Below, piece after piece: positions 38,387-49,430 of a stretch of 64,000 bases of DNA. How positions within the stretch are numbered: position 1 is the stretch's first letter; each line of letters starts with the position of its first letter. The DNA is taken from the NCBI GenBank assembly GCA_017301995.1, contig JAFLEH010000011.1, forward strand, positions 120,511 through 184,510, in the 5' to 3' direction. Position numbers and translations under genes: made by a program. The notes beneath the pieces are model-generated. The model did no database searches, was not told the DNA's origin, and saw only the letters and a program-made list of their open reading frames with translations. Source of the DNA: Verrucomicrobiota bacterium (GTDB taxonomy: Bacteria > Verrucomicrobiota > Verrucomicrobiia > Verrucomicrobiales > Akkermansiaceae).

Positions 38387-38442
38387 GATTGCTAGGAAAT
38401 TGCTTTCACGGTTGGTGTGCATGAGGGGCTAAAGAGCGGTTC
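38387..38442. repeat. 57-bp direct repeat, right copy
   Basis: This 56-bp copy matches the one at 36685-36741 in the same orientation. Together they bound the SHD1/HExxH gene. There are no terminal inverted repeats or transposase between them. Confidence 0.85.
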
Positions 38443-38651
38443 CGAGACCGGGAGAAAAGGGGTTGCGGGGAAAGGAGGGGAGGAAAACGCCTCTCGGGCA
38501 CCCGAACGGCAGGTCGGAGGCGCGTCTTTTTGGGTTCATCGGCGCGGAAATGGGTGGAATGGTGTGAAATCCTCAAGAGCGAGAATACGGTTTCCCCTTC
38601 CCAACCCGAGGAAAATCGGGGGGGGAGTTTCAAGTTTACATGTTTTCAGTT
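38443..38651. other. non-coding gap between repeat and transposase fragment
   Basis: There is no reading frame with a plausible start or codon pattern. This stretch separates the right 57-bp repeat from the IS91-like fragment. Confidence 0.5.
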
Positions 38652-38816
38652 TCAGCAGGTGAAGGCGAGGAGGTGCTCGTCGCCGCAATCCGGGCAGCGG
38701 AGGCGGAGGAAGCCGGAAGCTAGGTCGCCGCTGCGGAGGAAATTGAGGACCACCATGAAGGCATTGGCGCGGAGTGGTCCCATGGCGGCGCGGTGGCGGC
38801 GGACGAAGCATGGGTA
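38652..38816 (-). pseudogene. fragment of IS91-type transposase (zinc-ribbon N-terminus)
   Basis: Reading the minus strand in the frame that follows the kdpE stop without a shift gives about 54 residues. They include FVRRHRAAMGPLRANAFMVV, then FLRSGDLASGFLRLRCPDCG and EHLLAFTC before a stop. The pattern of a short leader, a 'CGDL.GF.R.RC..CG...LAFSC' zinc-ribbon and its position is that of the start of IS91-family rolling-circle transposases. No start codon and no catalytic domain remain, so it is a relic. It directly abuts kdpE and is more than 1.5 kb short of a complete element. Confidence 0.65.
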
Positions 38817-39476
38817 TCAAGGAACGATCAACCGATAGCCGATTCCCGCCTCGTTGCGGAGGATCACCTGGTCTCCCAGTTTTTTCCGGAGGTGGTTGGC
38901 GTAAACCCTCAGGTAATGGGTTTGGCCGGCGCCCTGCGGACCCCAAACCTCACTGAGAAGGTGGTTCTGCGTGACGATCCGCCCCGCATGCTTGGCCAGC
39001 GTCCGCAGGAATGCGAACTCCGTGGGTGTCATTTTCAAGGCTTCTCCGGCGAGAAATGCCTCGTGGCGGTCGAGATGCATGGTTAGAGGACCGGCCGTGA
39101 TGGTGGGGGACTCGCTATTCTGATTCCGCCGCCGCAATGCGGCAAGCCGTGATAATAGTTCGGCCGTGCCGAATGGTTTGGTCACATAATCGTCCGCTCC
39201 GGCATCGAGAGCGGCAACCTTGATATGCTCCTGGTCTTTGACTGACAAAACCAGAACGGGAACCGGGTTCCATTCGCGCAGCGAGGCGAGGACATCGAGC
39301 CCGTCCATGTCAGGCAGCCCGAGATCCAGCAGCACCACATCCGGACGGTGAATGGCGACGGCCTGCAGTCCTAGGCGACCGGACTCGGCCTCGCGGACGG
39401 TATAACCCCGCGATTCGAGGGCAAGCCGCAGCAAGCGGCGGATCTGAACCTCGTCGTCGATGATGAGAGCGATCAT
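38817..39476 (-). CDS. kdpE: KdpE response regulator
   Basis: This is a 219-residue OmpR/PhoB-family regulator. The receiver domain has acidic pair DD at 7-8, phospho-acceptor Asp51 (DVVLLDLGLPDMDG), Lys in YVTKPFG, and a C-terminal winged-helix DNA-binding domain (SEVWGPQGAGQTHYLRVYAN then HLRKKLGDQ) like that of E. coli KdpE. It activates kdp transcription under potassium limitation or osmotic stress in known systems. The start overlaps the kdpD stop by four bases. It is the last intact gene of the kdp operon here and directly precedes the transposase fragment. Confidence 0.96.
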   Translation of the reverse strand: MIALIIDDEVQIRRLLRLALESRGYTVREAESGRLGLQAVAIHRPDVVLLDLGLPDMDGLDVLASLREWNPVPVLVLSVKDQEHIKVAALDAGADDYVTKPFGTAELLSRLAALRRRNQNSESPTITAGPLTMHLDRHEAFLAGEALKMTPTEFAFLRTLAKHAGRIVTQNHLLSEVWGPQGAGQTHYLRVYANHLRKKLGDQVILRNEAGIGYRLIVP

Positions 39477-42172
39477 GACATGGGATGTTGTGGAGCGCAG
39501 GAGGCTTCACCCGAAGGATAATCCTCGGGATCGGGGATTAGCGTGACGACAGGCACCAGAATTTCGAAAACGGCACCCCCATGCGGATGGTTCCAGGCCG
39601 TGACATCGCCCCCCAGTGCTTGCGCGAACCCGCGGGTGATGGATAGACCGAGTCCGGTGCCTCCCGCCGGAGAACCCGCGCTGCGGTAGAACTTGCCGAA
39701 CACCCGATTCTCGTCGCCCTCGGTCAACCCCGGGCCGTGATCGCGCACGGTGAGCCTTAGCCCCTGTTCGGAATGCCGACCTTCGATCTGGATCGGGCTC
39801 CCGCCGGGGGAATAGACCGCCGCATTGTGCAGAATGTTCGCCAGAGCCTGCGCAAGGAGGGTGTGATCGGTTCTAACAATAGGAAGATCTCCGGCAATCT
39901 CAACCGCCACCGGATGGCCGGCGAGGGCGTCTGACATCGCTTCAACCGCCTCGCTGACGATTTCGTGTACGTCGCACCAAGTCAAATTTGGCTCAACCAC
40001 TTTGGCCTCCAGCCGGGTCATTTGCAACAACCCGTCAACCAGGCGTTGGAGCCTTCTTGATGCGGTATCGATTTCCATGACAAATGGATTGTTGGCAAGC
40101 TCGCCCATACCTTCGATCGACGCCCGGATAACGGCCAGCGGGGTTTTCAGTTCATGCGAGACACTGTTGAGCAAATTGCTGCGCAATCGCTCCGAACGCT
40201 CCATCATTTCGGCTTGGCCCACCGCATTGATGAAATGTTCCTTTTCCAAAACCAACGCGAGTTGGACGGCGAATGCCTCGACGGCCATACGGCGGGAGAA
40301 ATCAAGTGAGTCTCCATTCTCCGCGAGCCTGATTCCCAGGACTCCCATTACCGAAGTCGCCGTCTGAAGGGGAAACCACGTGCCTGCGGACAGCGGCAAG
40401 GTGTCCGTGAATCGTCCGGCCGCCCGTTTGTTGGAAAAACACCATGCCGCCACGCCAAACTCTTCCGGCGACGGCTGCCAGACGCTCGCGGGGTGGACCA
40501 CGGCCGGCAGGGTATGATCGAGACTTCTAACGACAAGCGCGGTCTGTGCCCGGACGACACTGTTGATCACTGCCAGAGCGTCCGCGAGTCCTTTGGCGGA
40601 TTCCGGATTCAGCGCCGCGCTTTGGGTGACGCGCAGCAAGGCATCGGTCTCCAGTTGACGCCGGCGCTCCGCGATTTCCCGGGTTCGCAGGCGGGATGTG
40701 AGGTGGCCCATACAAAGCGCGACGGCAAAGAACAGCAGAAGAAGGATAATGTCCTGCGGTTCCTGGACATAGAGGGTGAAGCGCGGTGAAATGAAGAAGA
40801 AATTCCATGCCAACGCGCAAAGAGCGGCCATGGCCACAATAGGACCGCGGCGGAGACGGAACGCGGACAGAAGAATCGCAAACAGATAGATAAGGGCGGG
40901 AACCATATATCCGGCCACGGACTCCAGCCACCAACAGATTCCGGTTAGGACCACCACAATGCCGGAGCCGATCGCGTACTCCGATAGGATGTTCCTCCCG
41001 GAGCCGGACGCGCCGGAGGAATCGGCGCGGTTCGAATGGGTTCCGATGACAGGCCGAACGGCGCACACGTCGATGTCACCGCTGGCCGAGATGATTCGGT
41101 CGGAGAGGGTAGCCTTCCACCAGCGGCGCCTGGAAGGCTTGCCAACCACAATCTGTGAGACGTTGCGGTCGCGGGCCACCTCCAATAGCGCTACCGCGAT
41201 GTCGTCACCGGTAGCGTGAACCACTTCCGCGCCGAGTTTGCGCGCCAGCCCGAGCCCCCGAGAGAGATAGTCCTGCTCGATCGCCGAGAGGGAGCGGGTT
41301 GTTTCCACCCACACCGCAAGCCAGGGGCATCCGTGGCGGCTTGATGCCCGACGCGTCCAGCGGATCAGGCTCTCCGAATACGGACTCGGACCGACTCCGA
41401 CCAACAGCCGTGCCGATGCGTTCCAGGGAGTGGTGACACGTTTGGCCTTGCGCATGCCCTCGAGGTCTCGATCCACGCGTTCGGCGGTGAAACGCAGCGC
41501 CAGCTCCCGCAGTGCTGTTAGATTGGTCTCGCGGAAGAAACTGGCGGCGGCGGCTTCCGCACGTTCTCCGAGATAGACCTTGCCCTCTGCCAGGCGCGCA
41601 ATGAGCTTCTCCACGCTCAGATCAACCAGTTGGATGTCGTCGGCGCGGTCCAGCATCGAGTCGGGCACGGTTTCGCGTACCGCAACTCCGGTGATCTGCC
41701 GAACCACATCAACCTGACTCTCGATATGCTGGACATTCAGCGTGGTCACCACATTGATCCCGCAGTCCAGCAACTCGAGCACGTCCTGATACCGTTTGAG
41801 ATGACGGCTGCCGGGAGCATTCGCGTGCGCCAGTTCGTCAACAAGAAGGAGGTCCGGCCGCCGCTGGATGGCACCATCCAGGTCGAACTCCGGAATCGCA
41901 TGGCCCCTGTGCTCCATCAAACGGAGCGGGAGAGCGGGCAGTCCCGCGAGCAATTCGGCGGTCTCGCACCTGCCGTGGGTTTCCACCACCCCAACGAGTA
42001 CATTCCGCCCTTCCTGTTGCCTTTGACGGGCAAGCAGCAGCATGGCGTAGGTCTTGCCAACACCCGGACACATCCCTAGCAAAACTGACAACCGGCCGCG
42101 TCGTTCCCGCGGTTCCTCTTGCCGTATCCGGGCGAGGAGCATGTCGGGGTCGGGGCGGGAATCATCGGTCAT
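39473..42172 (-). CDS. kdpD: KdpD sensor histidine kinase
   Basis: This is an 899-residue membrane sensor. The N-terminal KdpD domain has the Walker A-like GMCPGVGKTYAMLLLA (about residue 33) and VGVVETHGRCETAEL. A UspA-like domain and then four membrane segments with DUF4118 (about residues 400-500) follow. The C-terminal part has the phospho-acceptor in SHELKTPLAVI (about residue 667) and an HATPase domain with VRDHGPGLTEGDE and SPAGGTGLGLSI. It is full length for the family. The ATG at 42172 is preferred to a longer frame overlapping kdpC. It is coupled to kdpE by a four-base overlap. It senses potassium or turgor stress in known systems. Confidence 0.95.
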   Translation of the reverse strand: MTDDSRPDPDMLLARIRQEEPRERRGRLSVLLGMCPGVGKTYAMLLLARQRQQEGRNVLVGVVETHGRCETAELLAGLPALPLRLMEHRGHAIPEFDLDGAIQRRPDLLLVDELAHANAPGSRHLKRYQDVLELLDCGINVVTTLNVQHIESQVDVVRQITGVAVRETVPDSMLDRADDIQLVDLSVEKLIARLAEGKVYLGERAEAAAASFFRETNLTALRELALRFTAERVDRDLEGMRKAKRVTTPWNASARLLVGVGPSPYSESLIRWTRRASSRHGCPWLAVWVETTRSLSAIEQDYLSRGLGLARKLGAEVVHATGDDIAVALLEVARDRNVSQIVVGKPSRRRWWKATLSDRIISASGDIDVCAVRPVIGTHSNRADSSGASGSGRNILSEYAIGSGIVVVLTGICWWLESVAGYMVPALIYLFAILLSAFRLRRGPIVAMAALCALAWNFFFISPRFTLYVQEPQDIILLLLFFAVALCMGHLTSRLRTREIAERRRQLETDALLRVTQSAALNPESAKGLADALAVINSVVRAQTALVVRSLDHTLPAVVHPASVWQPSPEEFGVAAWCFSNKRAAGRFTDTLPLSAGTWFPLQTATSVMGVLGIRLAENGDSLDFSRRMAVEAFAVQLALVLEKEHFINAVGQAEMMERSERLRSNLLNSVSHELKTPLAVIRASIEGMGELANNPFVMEIDTASRRLQRLVDGLLQMTRLEAKVVEPNLTWCDVHEIVSEAVEAMSDALAGHPVAVEIAGDLPIVRTDHTLLAQALANILHNAAVYSPGGSPIQIEGRHSEQGLRLTVRDHGPGLTEGDENRVFGKFYRSAGSPAGGTGLGLSITRGFAQALGGDVTAWNHPHGGAVFEILVPVVTLIPDPEDYPSGEASCAPQHPMS

Positions 42173-42248
42173 GACGACAGGTGGGATGGGTGGGGGGACA
42201 CTAGCACGGAAATGGGAGATAGGGAACAAATTCCCCTGGGGGCGGGCA

Positions 42249-42848
42249 CTAGCGGCCATCCGTGGAGAGTGAGTCCAATGCGAGATTGAGTTTCAGAACA
42301 TTCACACCGTCCTCCCCGATCAAGCCGAATGCGGCTTTATCGGTGTTGCGGACAATGAGAGACTCCACCGTCGGGAGAGCAAGTCCCCGCGCCTTGGCCA
42401 CCCTGGACGCCTGAAGCATCGCATTGGCGGGACTGATGTGAGGATCAAGTCCGCTGCCGGACGCGGTCACCGCGTCCGCCGGAACGGGTTGGTTTTCGGC
42501 AAGTCCGTTGATGGAGCGATAGGCGGCCACCCGCTCTTTGATCTGGTCCGCGAGCTTGCGCGAGGTCGGGCCCAGGTTGCTGCCGCCGGAGCTTGCGGCG
42601 TCGTAGCCGTTCGCACCCGCCGCTGAGGGTCGCGGGTGGAAATAGCGGTCACCACAGAAGTTCTGACCCAGCAGTGAGGATCCGATAACAGTGCCATGCT
42701 TGTCGGTGATCAGGCTGCCGTCGGCCTGTTTTGCAAAGGCGGTCCTGGCGATACCGGTGACAGCGAGCGGATAGAGGCCGCAGCAGATCACGGCAAAAAC
42801 AAGAGTGGACACAATGGCGGGTCGAATTTGGGATAATGCGGATTTCAT
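42249..42848 (-). CDS. kdpC: KdpC subunit of potassium-transporting ATPase
   Basis: This is a 199-residue single-span subunit that helps assemble the KdpFABC complex. It has an N-terminal membrane helix (IRPAIVSTLVFAVICCGLYP) and the conserved NFCGDRYFHPRPSAAG segment, followed by GSNLGPTSRKL and the SGLDPHISPANAMLQ motif. It starts two bases upstream of the kdpB stop region in operon order and precedes kdpD by about 77 bases. Confidence 0.96.
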   Translation of the reverse strand: MKSALSQIRPAIVSTLVFAVICCGLYPLAVTGIARTAFAKQADGSLITDKHGTVIGSSLLGQNFCGDRYFHPRPSAAGANGYDAASSGGSNLGPTSRKLADQIKERVAAYRSINGLAENQPVPADAVTASGSGLDPHISPANAMLQASRVAKARGLALPTVESLIVRNTDKAAFGLIGEDGVNVLKLNLALDSLSTDGR

Positions 42849-42849
42849 A

Positions 42850-44871
42850 TCAGGCGAGGTTGAGGGTGGTGACAATGACGTCGATGAACTTGATACCGAC
42901 GAAGGGAACGATAAGTCCGCCGAGGCCGTAAACGAGCAGATTGCGGCGAAGTACGGCAATCGCACCCATCGGTTTGTAAGGCACGCCTCTCAGTGCGAGC
43001 GGGATAAGCGCGATGATGACCAGCGCGTTGAAAATGATGGCGCTGAGGATCGCACTCTGCGGCGACCCCAGTTTCATGATGTTCAGCGATGCCATGGCTG
43101 GAAATGTCACCATCAGCATGGCGGGTATGATCGCGAAATATTTGGCGACGTCATTGGCGATCGAGAATGTGGTTAGGGAACCGCGGGTCATCAGCAATTG
43201 TTTGCCGATTTCCACGATCTCGATGAGCTTGGTCGGGTTGCTATCGAGATCCACCATGTTTCCGGCCTCGCGGGCGGCTTGGGTGCCGGTATTCATGGCG
43301 ACTCCGACATCCGCCTGGGCAAGCGCGGGAGCGTCGTTGGTGCCGTCACCGGTCATCGCGACGAGGTGCCCGGCGGCCTGCTCGGCACGGATGCGCTTGA
43401 GTTTATCCTCGGGCGTTGCCTGGGCCATGAAATCGTCAACTCCGGCCTCAGCGGCAATGGCGGCTGCGGTCATCGGGTTGTCCCCGGTGATCATGACGGT
43501 GCGGATACCCATTTTGCGGAGCTGGATGAAGCGTTCCTTGATGCCGCCTTTGACGATGTCCTTGAGTTCCACAATGCCCAGCACCTTCGGGCCGTCGGCG
43601 ACCACAAGCGGCGTTCGACCTGTGCGGGCGGCGGCCTCAACGGCGGTCTCCACCTCGGTTGGATAGTGTCCACCCTGTTGCTCCACCCAATTTCTGATGG
43701 ATTCGGCGGCTCCTTTGCGGATGCCGCGCCCGTTGAGATTCACGCCGCTCATCCGGGTTTGGGCGGTGAACGGCACGAAGATGGCTTGCGGGTGTCTCAA
43801 ATCGCGCCCGCGGAGGTTGAACTTCTCCTTGGCCAACACCACGATGCTGCGGCCTTCGGGGGTCTCGTCCGCCAGCGATGCGAGTTGGGCGGCATCGGCG
43901 AGTTCCAACTCGGAGATGTTTGGCGCGGGTCGGAAATCCGAGGCCATGCGGTTGCCGATCGTGATGGTGCCGGTCTTGTCCAGCAACAATACGTCAATAT
44001 CGCCGGCGGCCTCCACCGCACGACCGCTGGTGGCCATGACGTTGCGACGAATGAGGCGGTCGATTCCGCTTATTCCGATCGCGCTGAGCAGGCCGCCGAT
44101 GGTTGTCGGAATCAGGCAGACTAACAGAGAAACCAGAACCGGGGTGGTGAAATCGATTCCCGCATAGGACCCGAAGGGCTTAAGCGTCATGACGACCAGC
44201 AGAAATATCAGGGTCATGGCGGAAAGCAGGATGGTCAGCGCGATTTCGTTGGGCGTTTTCTGGCGTTTGGCACCCTCCACCATGGCGATCATACGGTCGA
44301 GGAAGGTGCTGCCTTGCTCTGAGGTGACCTTGATTACGATACGGTCACTGATGACCCGTGTGCCTCCGGTGACGGCGCTCCGGTCGCCACCGCTTTCACG
44401 GATAACGGGGGCGGACTCGCCGGTGATGGCGGCCTCATCGACGCTGGCAATGCCTTCGATCACCTCACCGTCGGCGGGGATGATGTCTCCGGACTCACAG
44501 ACGACGGTGTCGCCCTTCTCTAACATCGTCGCGGCCACCGTTTCTTCGTTGCCACCCTTGAGGCGGCGGGCGAGCGAGTCCTTGCGGGCCTTGCGCAGGC
44601 TATCGGCCTGAGCCTTGCCGCGGCCCTCGGCGACAGCCTCCGCGAAGTTCGCGAACAACACGGTGAACCACAGCCAGATGGCAAGCTGGAGGACGAAGCC
44701 TCGTTCTCCGGGGCTGGTGAATATGGCGACGGTGGTGAGCACCGCGCCGATGAGGGTGACGAACATCACGGGATTCTTGACCATGAGCCGGGGATCGAGC
44801 TTGCGGAACGAGTCGCCGACCGCGGGAGCGAGGATGCTCTTGTCAAACAGGGATGGATTCTTATGAGACAT
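42850..44871 (-). CDS. kdpB: KdpB, P-type ATPase subunit of potassium transporter
   Basis: This 673-residue P-type ATPase energises potassium import through KdpA. The actuator motif TGESAPV, the phosphorylation site [13 protein letters not shown] (about residue 297) and the hinge [20 protein letters not shown] are all intact. Membrane helices flank these domains as in E. coli KdpB. It sits between kdpA and kdpC in the expected order, with an 18-base gap to kdpA. Confidence 0.98.
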   Translation of the reverse strand: MSHKNPSLFDKSILAPAVGDSFRKLDPRLMVKNPVMFVTLIGAVLTTVAIFTSPGERGFVLQLAIWLWFTVLFANFAEAVAEGRGKAQADSLRKARKDSLARRLKGGNEETVAATMLEKGDTVVCESGDIIPADGEVIEGIASVDEAAITGESAPVIRESGGDRSAVTGGTRVISDRIVIKVTSEQGSTFLDRMIAMVEGAKRQKTPNEIALTILLSAMTLIFLLVVMTLKPFGSYAGIDFTTPVLVSLLVCLIPTTIGGLLSAIGISGIDRLIRRNVMATSGRAVEAAGDIDVLLLDKTGTITIGNRMASDFRPAPNISELELADAAQLASLADETPEGRSIVVLAKEKFNLRGRDLRHPQAIFVPFTAQTRMSGVNLNGRGIRKGAAESIRNWVEQQGGHYPTEVETAVEAAARTGRTPLVVADGPKVLGIVELKDIVKGGIKERFIQLRKMGIRTVMITGDNPMTAAAIAAEAGVDDFMAQATPEDKLKRIRAEQAAGHLVAMTGDGTNDAPALAQADVGVAMNTGTQAAREAGNMVDLDSNPTKLIEIVEIGKQLLMTRGSLTTFSIANDVAKYFAIIPAMLMVTFPAMASLNIMKLGSPQSAILSAIIFNALVIIALIPLALRGVPYKPMGAIAVLRRNLLVYGLGGLIVPFVGIKFIDVIVTTLNLA

Positions 44872-44889
44872 GATTCGAAGGAGTGGAGG

Positions 44890-46641
44890 TTAGAAGAGTT
44901 GGCCATTGAGCATCAGGAAGTGCTCAACGATGGGGCCGAGCGCCAGCGCGGGCAGGAAGTTGAGCGCGCCGATGAGCAGGACGGTTCCAATCAGCAGGAC
45001 GGTGAAGGTGACTCCGGAGACCGGAAAGGTGCCCGCGCTTGGCGGTGAGACCTTCTTTTTCAACATCGATCCGGCCAGCGCCATGATGGGAATGATCATG
45101 AGAAAGCGGCCGATCAACATCGCGATACCGAGCGTGACGTTGTAATGCATGTCGCCATCAGCGGGAGTGGCGGTGAGGCCTGCGAAGGCGCTGCCGTTGT
45201 TTCCCGTGGCGGAGCTGTAGGCATAGAGGATTTCGCTGAATCCATGCGGTCCGCCATTGTTAAGGCCTGCCTGACCCCAGGCGCTGACCGCGGCCCAGGC
45301 GGTGAAGCCGAGAATGCTCGCGGTTAGAACCAGCAGCGCAAGCATGCACATCTTCACATCGTAGGCCTGGATTTTCTTGCCGAGGTATTCCGGCGTGCGG
45401 CCGACCATCAAACCGGCGATGAACACCGCGAGCACCACGAAGACGATCATGCCATAAAGCCCAGCGCCGACACCGCCGATGACGACTTCGCCGAGCTCCA
45501 TCAGGAACAACGGGACCAATCCGCCGAACGCGGTGAACGAATCGTGCATCGAGTTTACCGCACCGCAGGAGGCCGCGGTGGTGGTGGTGGCGAAGAGCGA
45601 GGAGTTGAAGATGCCGAAGCGCACTTCCTTGCCCTCCATATTGCCATCCGCGACAGAGACACCCAGCGCATGGTGGACCGGGTTGCCATGGGCTTCCGCC
45701 CACCAGCAGGTGAGCACGGCGGCTACAAACATCAGCATCATCGCCGACCACACGGTCCAGCCGTGGCCTTGGTTTCTGGTCATGCGTCCGAGATAGTAGG
45801 TCAAAGCGCTGCCGATTGCGAAGATCGAGAGCATCTGGATGAAATTCGAGAGAGGTGTCGGGTTCTCGAATGGCTGCGCGGCGTTCGCGTTCGTGAAGCC
45901 GCCACCGTTGGTGCCGAGCATTTTGATGGCGATTTGCGAGGCCATCGGGCCTTGCGCGATGGTTTGTTCCGTCACCGGGTCCTGACCGGGAACCGTGATG
46001 GCTTCCACGAGCTTCGCCGTTTCATAGGGCTTGAAGTTCTGGATCATGCCTTGCGAAACGAGAAACACGGCGAAGATCAGGCAAACCGGCAGAAGCAGAT
46101 AGAGCGTGGTGCGCGTCACATCGACCCAGAAGTTCCCCAACGTGGACGCCGAATGGCGGGCGATGCCGCGGACCAAGGCGGCGGCGATGGAAATGCCGAC
46201 CGCCGCGGAGGTGAAGTTATGGATGGCTAGTCCCACCATTTGGGAGAAGTAGGACATTGTGCCTTCGCCGCCATAGCTCTGCCAGTTGGTGTTGGTGGTG
46301 AAACTTACCGCCGTGTTGAAGGCAAGCGCCGGAGCAAGTCCGGGAAGCCCCTGGGGATTGAGCGGCAACAGGTGTTGCAGGCGGAGGATGGCGTAGGTGA
46401 ACAGCACACCCACGGCGCTGAACACCAGCATCGCGACGGTGTAGCTTTTCCACCCCTGCTCCCTGGACGGATCCACGCCCATGAGGCGGTAGGAGAGTCG
46501 CTCAACAGGCCGGAGCACCCGATCGAGCGGCGTCTTGCCGGCCGGATCGAGAACTTTCGTAAGATAGATCCCCAGAGGTTTGGTGATCAGGGCGAGGAGG
46601 CCGATAAACAAGGCCAGTTGCAGCCAATCGTTCGTGTTCAT
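44890..46641 (-). CDS. kdpA: KdpA, potassium-binding channel subunit
   Basis: This is a 583-residue integral membrane protein with about ten helices that carries the potassium-selectivity pathway. The selectivity region TNGGGFTNANAAQPFENPT is intact, and YGGEGTMSYFSQMVGLA and TNTNWQSYGG match other conserved stretches. It is homologous to KtrB/TrkH-type channels. It follows kdpF by nine bases and precedes kdpB. Confidence 0.98.
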   Translation of the reverse strand: MNTNDWLQLALFIGLLALITKPLGIYLTKVLDPAGKTPLDRVLRPVERLSYRLMGVDPSREQGWKSYTVAMLVFSAVGVLFTYAILRLQHLLPLNPQGLPGLAPALAFNTAVSFTTNTNWQSYGGEGTMSYFSQMVGLAIHNFTSAAVGISIAAALVRGIARHSASTLGNFWVDVTRTTLYLLLPVCLIFAVFLVSQGMIQNFKPYETAKLVEAITVPGQDPVTEQTIAQGPMASQIAIKMLGTNGGGFTNANAAQPFENPTPLSNFIQMLSIFAIGSALTYYLGRMTRNQGHGWTVWSAMMLMFVAAVLTCWWAEAHGNPVHHALGVSVADGNMEGKEVRFGIFNSSLFATTTTAASCGAVNSMHDSFTAFGGLVPLFLMELGEVVIGGVGAGLYGMIVFVVLAVFIAGLMVGRTPEYLGKKIQAYDVKMCMLALLVLTASILGFTAWAAVSAWGQAGLNNGGPHGFSEILYAYSSATGNNGSAFAGLTATPADGDMHYNVTLGIAMLIGRFLMIIPIMALAGSMLKKKVSPPSAGTFPVSGVTFTVLLIGTVLLIGALNFLPALALGPIVEHFLMLNGQLF

Positions 46642-46650
46642 GGTCGTGGT

Positions 46651-46734
46651 TCAGAATTTTTCCGGATAGAGCATGGCCACGGTGAGGTAGCCGGTGAGCA
46701 GGATGGCGATGGCGCCTGTAAGGAGGTAGTCCAT
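46651..46734 (-). CDS. kdpF: KdpF small subunit
   Basis: This is a 27-residue single-helix protein (MDYLLTGAIAILLTGYLTVA, ending PEKF) that stabilises the KdpFABC complex. It matches the typical length and the L-T-G-Y-L-x-x-A-x-L-P-E-x-F pattern of KdpF. It lies nine bases before kdpA and 14 bases after the small ORF below. Short for standard gene callers. Confidence 0.9.
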   Translation of the reverse strand: MDYLLTGAIAILLTGYLTVAMLYPEKF

Positions 46735-46748
46735 GTGGTTGATTTAGG

Positions 46749-46832
46749 TTAGAGTTTGTCGCAATAGGTGGCGTATGCGGATCCAATCAGGAAGAACGCG
46801 AGGGAAACGGCGATGAGGAGGATGTCTTGCAT
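46749..46832 (-). CDS. 27-aa membrane peptide upstream of kdpF
   Basis: This small frame encodes a single hydrophobic helix (MQDILLIAVSLAFFLIGSAY) followed by ATYCDKL. A similar tiny membrane peptide ending in a CxxL or CDRL-like tail precedes kdpF in other bacteria; its role is not established. It is the first frame of the kdp operon here, just 14 bases before kdpF. Its coding status rests on position, helix and the recurring C-terminal pattern. Confidence 0.65.
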   Translation of the reverse strand: MQDILLIAVSLAFFLIGSAYATYCDKL

Positions 46833-48486
<1,654 letters not shown>

Positions 48487-48532
48487 GTCCGATTGTGCTT
48501 CACAATCCGGCGATCCCGGCTAAACCCGGCGC

Positions 48533-49423
48533 GTGTCCTGGCTGGTCCTCACCATTCTGTCCGCGCTGTTGCTCGGGCTGTACGACTATTTCAAGAAGCT
48601 GGCATTGCGCGGAAACGCGGTGATGCCGGTCCTTTTTGGCAGCGTCGCGGCCGGGGCCGCGGTTTGGTTGCCGATGGCGCTGTGGGCTTGGCTCGCGCCC
48701 GACCAGCTCCCTCCCGTGGTGCGCGCCGTCGGCGAAGTGCCCGCCAACGGGCATCTGCTGCTGGCCGCGAAGGCGGTTCTGGTCGGTGCTTCCTGGTGGT
48801 TCGGGTATTGCGGGATCCGTCTGTTGCCGCTTTCGATCGCCTCGCCGATCCGGGCCACGGGGCCGTTGTGGACCATCGCGTTCGCGGTGGTTCTTTTCGG
48901 TGAGGCTCCGACTTTGAAACAGTGGGCGGGCGTGGTAATCGTGTTAGGAGCGTTTTTCGCCTTCACGTTTGTTGGAAAACGGGAGGGTATCCATTTTCAC
49001 CGGCATACCGGGGTGTGGTTCATGATCGCGGCGACGTTGTTAGGTGCGTCATCGTCGCTGTATGACAAATACCTGCTGCAGCACGCGCGGCTGGGACCCT
49101 GTCAGGTGCAGGCTTGGTTCACCATCTACATGGCGCTGATGCTGGCGCCTGCGGTGCTTGCATGGTCCCGGAAGGCAAACCGTCATCCGTGGCACTGGCA
49201 TTGGTCCATTCCCGTGATCGGACTCACCTTGTTGGGAGCGGACATCCTGTATTTCACCGCCATCGCCCAACCGGGGGCGCTGATCGCGCTGATCTCCCCG
49301 GTGCGCCGGGCTTCGGTGGCCGTTTCGTTTCTGTTGGGTATTCTGTTGTTCAAGGAGCGCCAGATAGGTGCCAAAGCCGTCTGTGTGGCGGCGATCATCA
49401 CCGGCATCATCCTGTTGGCCTGA
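48533..49423 (+). CDS. EamA (DMT superfamily) transporter
   Basis: This is a 296-residue inner-membrane protein with ten predicted helices in two repeats of the EamA type (SWLVLTILSALLLGLYDYF, SWWFGYCGIRLLPLSIAS, VVIVLGAFFAFTFVG, then the second half with LLGADILYFTAIAQPGALI). It begins with GTG. It is 46 bases downstream of the tyrosine phenol-lyase gene and could move an amino acid, aromatic or sugar-like metabolite, but substrate cannot be predicted. A LIPO-like element is not seen. Confidence 0.88.
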   Translation: MSWLVLTILSALLLGLYDYFKKLALRGNAVMPVLFGSVAAGAAVWLPMALWAWLAPDQLPPVVRAVGEVPANGHLLLAAKAVLVGASWWFGYCGIRLLPLSIASPIRATGPLWTIAFAVVLFGEAPTLKQWAGVVIVLGAFFAFTFVGKREGIHFHRHTGVWFMIAATLLGASSSLYDKYLLQHARLGPCQVQAWFTIYMALMLAPAVLAWSRKANRHPWHWHWSIPVIGLTLLGADILYFTAIAQPGALIALISPVRRASVAVSFLLGILLFKERQIGAKAVCVAAIITGIILLA

Positions 49424-49430
49424 TTGTGGG

